DNA of 5,656 bases. It comes from JBNJGT01 sp964473285. GTDB taxonomy: Archaea; Nanobdellota; Nanobdellia; Woesearchaeales; JACJVW01. Below, in pieces: positions 1 through 4,363 of this stretch. The translations under genes were made by a program, and so were the position numbers. Under the pieces are notes generated by a model. That model saw only the letters and a program-made list of their open reading frames with translations. It was not told the DNA's origin and did not search any database. Numbering within the stretch: position 1 is the stretch's first letter; each line of letters begins with the position of its first letter. Location: assembly GCA_964473285.1 (NCBI GenBank), contig CAYYOI010000077.1, forward strand, positions 1 through 5,656, read 5' to 3'.

Positions 1-27
1 TGGTATCCTACCATTTTAATATATATA

Positions 28-45
28 TTCTACTATTTTTTAGAA
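28..45. promoter_or_regulatory. Upstream operator-like imperfect palindrome
   Basis: TTCTACTATTTTTTAGAA is an 18-bp imperfect palindrome with outer arms TTCTA/TAGAA. Its left half differs by one base from the left half of the perfect palindrome at 88-107. A third half-site (TCCTACCAT) lies at 6-14, and TGGTA at 1-5 could be the right half of a site cut by the window edge. The two palindromes sit on either side of the TATA box with centres 61 bp apart. I infer binding by the wHTH of the downstream MNT protein. Confidence 0.45.
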
Positions 46-61
46 AAACTCGCAGGTATGA

Positions 62-75
62 GAAACCTTTAAATA
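62..75 (+). promoter_or_regulatory. Archaeal promoter (BRE + TATA box) of the MNT gene at 98
   Basis: TTTAAATA at 68-75 matches the archaeal TATA consensus and is preceded by GAAACC (62-67), a plausible BRE. The box ends 22 nt before the ATG at 98. Archaeal transcription starts about this far downstream, so the mRNA is probably leaderless. No Shine-Dalgarno sequence precedes the ATG, which agrees. Confidence 0.75.
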
Positions 76-87
76 TATATGTATCTT

Positions 88-107
88 TTTCTACCATATG
101 GTAGAAA
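88..107. promoter_or_regulatory. Perfect 20-bp palindrome over the start codon (probable autoregulatory operator)
   Basis: TTTCTACCATATGGTAGAAA is identical to its reverse complement. It covers the expected transcription start and the ATG at 98-100 plus the next two codons, so a protein bound here would block initiation. The MNT protein it precedes has an N-terminal wHTH, which makes autoregulation the simplest reading. Confidence 0.65.
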
Positions 108-697
108 TTCCTACAAGTATAACCCTTAGAATACTAACGCAATTCACAGACTATACTCAGGACTGCTTCACAGTCTCTGAGATTGCACGGGCTATGGGCA
201 AAAGTCATGTGAGTTTGCTTCCTCATCTTGAAAGGCTTGAACAGTTGCAGGTCTTGCGCTCGAGCACCAGGGGGCGCAACCGGGAGTTTGTAATCCAGAA
301 GACACCTGCGTGCAGATACTTTTTGGAGATGGCGGAGAATTATAAAGCCATTCAGCTGCAACAGATCCCAGTCATAAGAAAGCTTTGCGAAGAGATTTGT
401 CCACATAAGGGAATTGTGCTTGTATTTGGGTCGTATGCAAACGCCACGCAGACGAGACGAAGCGATATTGATCTGGCTGTTGAAATTTTTGATCCCTTTG
501 AAGGGTTTACAACTTTCTTTGGCAAATCCATAAATATCAAGAAACTGGATATGGAAAACAAGCAGGATCATCTCATGCAGGAGATATTGAAGAATCATGT
601 GGTGATCAATGGCTGCAGTGACTTTGTATCGCAGGTGTTGTATGGACAAACTGAATTGGTGCAGGAAAAAAGGTATCAAACTGGTCAAACCAAATGA
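98..697 (+). CDS. wHTH-MNT nucleotidyltransferase, antitoxin of a type VII-like (MNT/HEPN) toxin-antitoxin pair
   Basis: A 199-residue protein in two parts. Residues about 8-66 form a winged helix-turn-helix (TVSEIARAMGKSHVSLLPHLERLEQL, then a basic wing STRGRNREF). Residues about 92-180 form a minimal nucleotidyltransferase domain. The catalytic signature GSx10DxD is complete: G111, S112, D123, D125, followed by LAVEI. In studied members of this family (MntA) the enzyme transfers AMP to a tyrosine of its HEPN partner and so neutralises it; that role here is inferred. The ATG at 98 fits the TATA spacing and places the start inside a palindrome. The gene overlaps the HEPN gene by 56 nt, so its last about 18 residues share DNA with that gene's N-terminus. 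The N-terminal wHTH is most likely for self-repression through the sites at 28-45 and 88-107. Cytoplasmic; no membrane segment. Confidence 0.88.
   Translation: MVEIPTSITLRILTQFTDYTQDCFTVSEIARAMGKSHVSLLPHLERLEQLQVLRSSTRGRNREFVIQKTPACRYFLEMAENYKAIQLQQIPVIRKLCEEICPHKGIVLVFGSYANATQTRRSDIDLAVEIFDPFEGFTTFFGKSINIKKLDMENKQDHLMQEILKNHVVINGCSDFVSQVLYGQTELVQEKRYQTGQTK
633..637 (+). promoter_or_regulatory. Ribosome binding site inside the MNT gene for the HEPN gene
   Basis: AGGTG matches the archaeal anti-SD complement GGAGGTGAT and ends 4 nt before the ATG at 642. It supports this start over the in-frame ATG at 609, which lacks such a site and would add 11 residues of poor family fit. It is the only convincing SD-type site before a gene in the window, and it belongs to an internal operon gene that cannot be translated leaderlessly. 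Confidence 0.55.
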
Positions 698-1088
698 AAA
701 TCTTTCCCAGGCCTATCTAAAAAAAGCGTACAGCTCATTAAATATGCTTACTTCTGCCATTGAAAAGAAAGAATACGAGTGGATGGCTTCCACCGCGTAT
801 TATGCCCGGTATTTTGCCGTCTATGCACTGATGATGAAATGTGGTATCCAGAGTGAGATTCATGATTGTACATTACACATCGTAAAAAAAATATTTGGGC
901 TGCATGAAACATATAAGGAGTTGGAAAAGGCAAAAAAACTTCGCATAGATCTGCAATATTACGTCACCACGCATATCCCCTCAGAGATTGAAGAAACCAA
1001 GGATGCGTATGAGTTTGTTCTTGAAATGGATGATTATGTGTTTGCGTTTAAGTCTGTTGGTGAAGTCCGAGAGCAACTGCAATTATGA
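642..1088 (+). CDS. HEPN-domain protein, probable toxin partner of the upstream MNT protein
   Basis: A 148-residue, all-helical HEPN protein. The N-terminus (NWC at 5-7, then a lysine-rich stretch, KPNENL at 16-21 and AYLKKA at 24-29) is typical of an archaeal HEPN subfamily and begins at this ATG. The central helix has the usual STAYYARYFAVYALMMKCGI pattern (50-69), followed by EIHDCT. HEPN toxins are RNases with an Rx4-6H motif. Here the matching helix reads KLRIDLQYY (99-107): R101 is present, but no histidine follows within six residues. Catalysis by the standard motif is therefore doubtful, though Y106/Y107 occupy the neighbourhood of the tyrosine AMPylated in HepT. It is co-transcribed with the MNT gene and overlaps it by 56 nt, so their expression is coupled. 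The family call is firm; RNase activity is not shown. Confidence 0.85.
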   Translation: MDKLNWCRKKGIKLVKPNENLSQAYLKKAYSSLNMLTSAIEKKEYEWMASTAYYARYFAVYALMMKCGIQSEIHDCTLHIVKKIFGLHETYKELEKAKKLRIDLQYYVTTHIPSEIEETKDAYEFVLEMDDYVFAFKSVGEVREQLQL

Positions 1089-1155
1089 CTGTGTTGTGCA
1101 TGTGTGAATCTATCTGACAAGCTGTAAAAAAGTTAAAAACTAGAAAAGGTACACC

Positions 1156-1241
1156 TGATAATTGATGAAAAAGAGCTTTACCAAGCATCACTTAAAGATC
1201 TTGGAAAACGATGGTTTATTACGATTTATCGTAATGCTCAA
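1156..1241 (+). repeat. 86-bp direct repeat, copy 1 (copy 2 at 5571-5656)
   Basis: These 86 bases match 5571-5656 with two substitutions and no gaps (G/A in the GAG/AAG codon, C/G in GCA/GGA). Both copies carry the same 6-nt deletion and the start of the same 45-nt insertion relative to the intact ORF6N gene, so they share a common modified ancestor. Upstream of 1156 the two copies diverge abruptly. Copy 2 is cut by the window end, so the full repeat may be longer. Confidence 0.9.
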
Positions 1242-1262
1242 AAATCTATTGATTTTTGTTGT
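1218..1262 (+). repeat. 45-nt in-frame insertion with two perfect inverted repeats
   Basis: Absent from the intact gene, where TGG TTT is followed directly by GCA TTC. It holds ATTACGATTTATCGTAAT (1218-1235, 8-bp arms, 2-nt centre) and CAAAAATCTATTGATTTTTG (1239-1258, 8-bp arms, 4-nt loop). It adds 15 codons in the host frame with no stop (ITIYRNAQKSIDFCC). The first 24 nt occur again at 5633-5656, at the same position in fragment D. No target duplication is visible. Confidence 0.8.
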
Positions 1263-1383
1263 GCGTTCTCTAAGTTCAGTAACCCTTCACGAATATTGAA
1301 GGCTCTGGACTTGTAATTGGCGGGATTTTGATCAAGGAATTGAAATTACCTTTTTTCATAACAGATGGGCATGTCCTTAAATT
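1263..1383 (+). repeat. 121-bp direct repeat (second copy 2310-2430)
   Basis: It matches 2310-2430 without gaps at 115 of 121 positions. It spans the last 17 codons and stop of the ORF6N reading frame and continues into the downstream unknown coding remnant, so both pieces were duplicated together. All differences within the ORF6N frame are synonymous. Recombination between the two copies would remove the intact ORF6N gene. Confidence 0.9.
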
Positions 1384-1426
1384 TGGTAATGAAGACAACT
1401 TACAGGCAGATTTTCAACTTCCTTAA
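1283..1426 (+). pseudogene. Unidentified coding remnant, copy A
   Basis: Open in the frame that reads GTA ATT GGC at 1313, from just after a TAA (1280-1282) to a TAA at 1424-1426. It reads VIGGILIKELKLPFF, then ITDGHVLK. Homology to copies at 2330-2524 and 4128-4318 runs to about 1383; beyond that the sequence is unrelated. There is no start codon. Between copies the differences are largely synonymous, so this was once translated. The family is not recognised. The LPFFITDGHVL pattern faintly recalls the 'lvT-D' strand of PIN-domain nucleases, but this is too weak to assign. Confidence 0.55.
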
Positions 1427-1463
1427 AGATTCTTCAACAGCCACAGGACATCCTCAAGCAGCC

Positions 1464-1472
1464 TTTATTAAT
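1464..1472 (+). promoter_or_regulatory. Probable TATA box of the ORF6N gene
   Basis: TTTATTAAT is a fair match to the archaeal TATA consensus. TTTATTAA (1464-1471) ends 22 nt before the ATG at 1494, the same spacing as at the MNT gene at 98. This supports both the start and leaderless translation; no SD-like site precedes the ATG. The BRE is not distinctive. The region 1384-1463 between the remnant and this box holds nothing I can recognise. Confidence 0.5.
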
Positions 1473-1493
1473 AAGAAAAGCTAGACTTCAAGC

Positions 1494-2363
1494 ATGGAGC
1501 TCATTGAGTCACAGATCAAAAGTAAGATTCAGACCCTCAGGGGTAAACAGGTAATGCTTGATCAAGATCTGGCTGAGTTGTATGGAGTACAGACCAGAAG
1601 ATTAAATGAGCAAGTAAAAAGGAATAGTGAAAGATTTCCAGAGGACTTTTGTTTTCTCCTGAGCGAGATAGAATTACAGAACTTGAGATCGCAAATTGCG
1701 ACCTCAAGTTGGGGAGGAAGACGATATTCTCCACTAGCCTTTACAGAGCAAGGAATTGCAATGCTCTCAAGTGTTTTAAGAAGCCAGAAGGCAGCCGAGG
1801 TTAATGTCAAAATAATGAGGACTTTTGTTGCAATGCGAAAGTTTTTATCAAAAAATGCAGATTTATTTAACAGAGTCAATGAAATTGAAAGAAAACAAAT
1901 TGACTTTGAATTCAAGACAGACAAAAACTTTGAGAAAGTCTTTGATCTTATTCAAGAAAAAGATATTAAGCCAAAAAAAGGTATCTTTTTCGAGGGGCAG
2001 GTTTTCGATGCCCATAAATTTGTTTGTGACCTAATCAAATCAGCTAAAAAGGAGCTTATTCTGATTGATAATTATGTAGACTGCTCAGTGCTGACATTGC
2101 TCTCGCATAAGAAGGAAGGTGTGAATGTAAAAATCTATACAAAATATATATCTGACAAGCTATCTCTTGCAAAAGACAAGTTCAACAAACAGTACAAAAA
2201 TCTTGAAATCAAAGAATTCACTAAAGCCCATGACCGGTTCTTGATAATTGATGAAAAAGAGCTTTACCATATAGGTGCATCACTGAAGGATTTAGGAAAG
2301 AAATGGTTTGCATTCTCTAAGTTCAGTAATCCTTCACGAATATTGAAGGCTTTGGACTTGTAA
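1494..2363 (+). CDS. ORF6N-domain DNA-binding protein with C-terminal phospholipase D-like domain
   Basis: A 289-residue protein. Residues about 8-112 are an ORF6N domain, recognisable from RGKQVMLDQDLAELYGV (16-32), LNEQVKRN.ERFPEDF (37-52), LRSQIATSSWGGRRYSP (64-80) and AFTEQGIAMLSSVLRS (82-97). ORF6N domains occur in phage and mobile-element proteins and are predicted to bind DNA. A lysine-rich helical linker spans about 113-165. The C-terminal domain (about 166-280) has the strand LILIDNYVD (188-196) and HDRFLIID, that is H246, R248, D253: an HxRx4D form of the PLD HxKx4D motif, followed by YHIGASLKDLGKK. Only one motif is present, so activity would need a dimer, as in single-motif PLD nucleases; with Arg for Lys, catalysis is unproven. 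The start suits the family N-terminus and the TATA spacing. It stands alone, convergent with the ATPase gene 206 nt away, with broken partial copies elsewhere in the window. Confidence 0.88.
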   Translation: MELIESQIKSKIQTLRGKQVMLDQDLAELYGVQTRRLNEQVKRNSERFPEDFCFLLSEIELQNLRSQIATSSWGGRRYSPLAFTEQGIAMLSSVLRSQKAAEVNVKIMRTFVAMRKFLSKNADLFNRVNEIERKQIDFEFKTDKNFEKVFDLIQEKDIKPKKGIFFEGQVFDAHKFVCDLIKSAKKELILIDNYVDCSVLTLLSHKKEGVNVKIYTKYISDKLSLAKDKFNKQYKNLEIKEFTKAHDRFLIIDEKELYHIGASLKDLGKKWFAFSKFSNPSRILKALDL

Positions 2364-2430
2364 TTGGTGGGATTCTAATCAAGGAATTGAAATTACCTTT
2401 TTTCATAACAGATGGGCATGTCCTTAAATT
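2310..2430 (+). repeat. 121-bp direct repeat (first copy 1263-1383)
   Basis: Holds the 3' end of the intact ORF6N gene and the beginning of the unknown remnant after it. It matches the upstream copy at 115 of 121 positions with no gaps. This copy lacks the 45-nt insertion that lies just upstream in the other copy. Confidence 0.9.
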
Positions 2431-2524
2431 AAGAGGCAACACGATAAAGTTTGGCTTTCGGAGAATCAACATTATCAATGAGATAAAGAAAATTCTCAAG
2501 AGCATGGGGTATGACTCTTTCTAG
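2330..2524 (+). pseudogene. Unidentified coding remnant, copy B (3' end of an unknown gene)
   Basis: Open from just after a TAA (2327-2329) to a TAG at 2522-2524, about 64 codons, in a different frame from the ORF6N gene whose end it overlaps. It reads NIEGFGLVIGGILIKELK, LPFFITDGHVLKLRG, then FGFRRINIINEIKKILK and SMGYDSF. There is no ATG or plausible start, so it looks like the 3' part of a lost gene. It is the best-preserved of three copies. Comparison with 4128-4318 shows mainly third-position changes (ATC/ATT, CCT/CCG, GGG/GGC, AGC/AGT, GAC/GAT), a mark of past protein-level selection. The family is unknown to me. It fills most of the gap to the convergent ATPase gene. Confidence 0.6.
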
Positions 2525-2569
2525 TGGGATTCCAGGATGAGTTCTCCGTGCTTCTAGGTGACATCAGTA

Positions 2570-3859
2570 TCATTCAGAAAAGGCCTTATACATCTGGGTG
2601 AGATCAATTCCCTCTCCGCTGGTGAAACCTTTTGCCATGACAAGGTATTGGTCAGGCTTGAATGGTGTTTTCTTTTCTTTCATGCGGGAGCGTATCCTGT
2701 CGGCATCAACTTCTTTGTATTTGCATTCAACTACGGCTGTCTTTCCGTTAAGGGCGATTGCGTCAATTTCTATGTCCTTGTTCCAGTATGGCCCTACCCT
2801 ATTGTAGAATTTCCTGAGATAGGCTCTGCAGGCCTCTTCAAATACCGGACCCATGTATGATGGGAATCCTTTCTTGATCATGTGCAGTAGCTCCTTTTCC
2901 CGTCGCTCCTCAATCAGTGTCCTGTTGGGATAGATAAAGTGGAAGTAGAACCTGAGATAGTTATCGTTGAAGTCATAAATTGTATTTCTTCGCAGTTCTT
3001 TTTCACTTAATGGGTATACTTTTTTAATGATACCCAAGGTCAGGAGAGATTCCAGGTACTTGGTAAGTACATTGGGCAGTATCCCTGCCTCATCAGCGAT
3101 ATGGCTAAGGCGTTTCTTGCCATTTGAGATTGCCCTGAGAATCTCTTGATATTTCTTTGGTTCCCGCAGCTCCTGGCGAAGGAGGAATTCTGCCTCTTCA
3201 AACAGGAAGCTTTCTTTTTCAAGGAGATTTTCTGTGATGTTTTGGAAGATATTCTTGCTTTTATCTACCAGTTTCAGGTAAGCGGGGATAGTGTCAAATA
3301 CACCATATATCTCAATCAATTCTTCCATTGATTTTTTTGGAAAGAACTCTATCAATTCATGGAAGGAGAATGGGGCAAGCTTTATTTGGCCGGTCCTTCT
3401 ACCATACAAGGGACTTTTGTACGCAAGCACTTCATCTTCCATCATAGCAATACTTGAACCCTGGAGAATGAGGAATATGTTGGGACTCAGTATTTCATCT
3501 ATGATGTATTGGAATTGGGAGGGTACTGATGAATCCTCTTCGACAAGGTAGGGGAATTCATCCAGAATAATTATAAAGCGGCCGTCGATGTTTTCATTTA
3601 TAAATGAAAAAGTCTCTTCAAAGGTTTCGGTTCTCTTTGGGAATATATTGTGTTCCTTTGCGAACTTGTCAGTAAGGCGTTGAGGCTGAAATGAGTTTTT
3701 TTGCGCCAGGAAATACACTCCTTCTTTTCCTTTTAGAAATTCAGTGGCAAGGGTCGTCTTACCCACCCTGTGTCTTCCATATATGACGATAACCTGGGTA
3801 GTATCCTCACTATACTTCTCTTCAAGAAATGCAAGCTCATGTGATCTGCCGACAAACAT
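2570..3859 (-). CDS. Archaeal ATPase (ATPase_2) with wHTH and C-terminal DUF234 PD-(D/E)XK-like nuclease domain
   Basis: A 429-residue protein with the full architecture of the archaeal STAND-like ATPase family. FVGRSHELAFLEEKY at 2-16 is the classic N-terminus. Walker A is GRHRVGKTT (28-36, K34), Walker B FIIILDEFPYL (95-105, D100/E101), and LILQGSS (130-136) is a sensor-like strand. The GRRTG and LAPFSFHEL region (153-169) and the winged helix at about 236-283 (LSHIADEAGILPNVLTKYLE) follow. The C-terminal DUF234 part has YLRFYFHFIYPNR (301-313) and a nuclease-like core with D366 in IEIDAIAL, then E378 and K380 in VVECKYK, that is D-x11-ExK. All key residues are present and the length is normal. 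The cellular role is unknown for most members; nucleic-acid processing is the usual prediction. It is monocistronic with its own promoter and convergent with the ORF6N gene. No membrane segment. Confidence 0.93.
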   Translation of the reverse strand: MFVGRSHELAFLEEKYSEDTTQVIVIYGRHRVGKTTLATEFLKGKEGVYFLAQKNSFQPQRLTDKFAKEHNIFPKRTETFEETFSFINENIDGRFIIILDEFPYLVEEDSSVPSQFQYIIDEILSPNIFLILQGSSIAMMEDEVLAYKSPLYGRRTGQIKLAPFSFHELIEFFPKKSMEELIEIYGVFDTIPAYLKLVDKSKNIFQNITENLLEKESFLFEEAEFLLRQELREPKKYQEILRAISNGKKRLSHIADEAGILPNVLTKYLESLLTLGIIKKVYPLSEKELRRNTIYDFNDNYLRFYFHFIYPNRTLIEERREKELLHMIKKGFPSYMGPVFEEACRAYLRKFYNRVGPYWNKDIEIDAIALNGKTAVVECKYKEVDADRIRSRMKEKKTPFKPDQYLVMAKGFTSGEGIDLTQMYKAFSE

Positions 3860-3873
3860 ATTATCCTAATACG

Positions 3874-3889
3874 TAGTATCGTAATACTA
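3874..3889. promoter_or_regulatory. Operator-like inverted repeat in the ATPase promoter
   Basis: TAGTATCGTAATACTA has 6-bp perfect arms and a 4-nt centre. With ATAC at 3869-3872 it forms three alternating ATAC/GTAT units (3869, 3876, 3884). It overlaps the downstream edge of the TATA box and extends toward the start, so a bound protein would repress. The ATPase itself has a wHTH, but the regulator is unknown. Confidence 0.45.
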
Positions 3890-3895
3890 TATAAA
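3888..3895 (-). promoter_or_regulatory. TATA box of the ATPase gene
   Basis: On the minus strand this reads TTTATATA, ending 28 nt before the ATG at 3859. Transcription would start near 3866, giving a leader of only a few nucleotides. No SD site is present in the short leader. Confidence 0.7.
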
Positions 3896-3958
3896 TATTG
3901 TGTCTTCTAAACGGGAACCGATGAGCTTTCCTCTGGAGAAAACATCCTTTATCTGCGC

Positions 3959-4162
3959 ATGTATGAGCTGAAAGCAGCTTCTCGTGTCCTACTTATATGA
4001 TGCTTCAGATTCCATGACGATAGAACAGGCGAAAAAAGACCTCTACGATGGCTACTGATAACAAAGACCTTAACTGATCCAGAGGATAAATTGAGGCCAT
4101 TAAAGTACTGCTTTGAATCCCTTGAAAAACATCCAATTTGGGTTCAGTGGGGGGTATTCTAA
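3959..4162 (+). pseudogene. Possible coding debris, family unknown
   Basis: The gap 3896-4363 has no intact gene. From the ATG at 3959 one frame reads MYELKAASRVLLI, meets a TGA at 3998, then stays open for 53 codons to a TAA at 4160-4162, including TDPEDKLRPLKYCFESLEK and HPIWVQWGVF. A second frame (from 3921) also gives stretches of plausible protein broken by stops at 3969 and 4056. The amino-acid composition looks protein-like, but I recognise no family and have no second copy to compare. It could be chance. Confidence 0.3.
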
Positions 4163-4318
4163 TTAAGGAATTGAAATATAATTACCGTTTTTCATAACAG
4201 ATGGCCATATCCTTAAATTTGGAGGAACTTGTAACACTTTTGTGTTTGTCCGTCTTTCGGAGAATCAACATTATCAATGCAAAGAGGATTCTTACGAGTA
4301 TGGGGTATGATTCTAACG
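4128..4318 (+). pseudogene. Unidentified coding remnant, copy C (frameshifted)
   Basis: A third copy of the remnant seen at 1283-1426 and 2330-2524, here without the ORF6N 3' end. NIQFGFSGG (from 4128) aligns with NIEGFGLVIGG. One extra base then shifts to ILIKELK, and five extra bases (TATAA) precede LPFFITDGHILKF. The middle is diverged, and RRINIIN, RILTSMGYDS closes the match. The indels make it a pseudogene, yet most substitutions relative to copy B are synonymous or conservative. It ends about 45 nt from the 3' end of the HEPN gene on the other strand. Confidence 0.65.
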
Positions 4319-4363
4319 TGTATCATAATTTACCTCATGCTTTTACACTGCGTTGTTCGTGAA

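Larger units (their letters stand above)
1099..1316 (+). pseudogene. Decayed 3' fragment A of an ORF6N/PLD-like gene
   Basis: From CTG at 1155 to TAA at 1314-1316 this reads in frame as the C-terminus of the intact ORF6N protein: LIIDEKELY, then ASLKDLGKRWF, then AFSKFSNPSRILKALDL. Upstream, about 1099-1154 keeps only scraps (tgtgaat, atctgacaagct matching the intact gene) with deletions and stops (TAG at 1140-1142). Against the intact gene it has lost 6 nt after the LY codons (HIG becomes Q) and carries 45 extra nt at 1218-1262. The N-terminal ORF6N domain is absent and no start fits, so it is not expected to make a protein. It begins about 10 nt after the HEPN stop. Confidence 0.85.

Noticed and set aside
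134..688. 184-codon open frame on the minus strand opposite the first MNT gene
   Set aside because: It lies wholly antisense to a gene with a complete catalytic motif, shows no family pattern of its own and has no promoter.
1239..1258. Stem-loop as transcription terminator of the HEPN operon
   Set aside because: The stem is AT-rich, followed by TTGTGCG rather than a T run, and is shared with fragment D, where no operon ends.
1156..1262. CRISPR array or tandem repeat
   Set aside because: The repeats are few, dispersed by kilobases, derived from coding sequence and lack regular spacers.
1562..1924. 120-codon minus-strand open frame inside the ORF6N gene
   Set aside because: Antisense shadow of a well-recognised domain; composition is unremarkable and no start signal is present.
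2361..2524. Stop-codon readthrough extending the ORF6N protein into the downstream coding remnant
   Set aside because: The remnant is in a different frame from ORF6N; in the ORF6N frame a second TAA follows at 2373-2375, four codons after the first.
2558..2860. 100-codon plus-strand open frame over the ATPase 3' end
   Set aside because: It is antisense to the conserved PD-(D/E)XK region of the ATPase gene and matches no family.
3921..3968. 16-codon small open frame from ATG 3921
   Set aside because: Too short to support, with no ribosome site or homologue, inside a region of evident gene decay.
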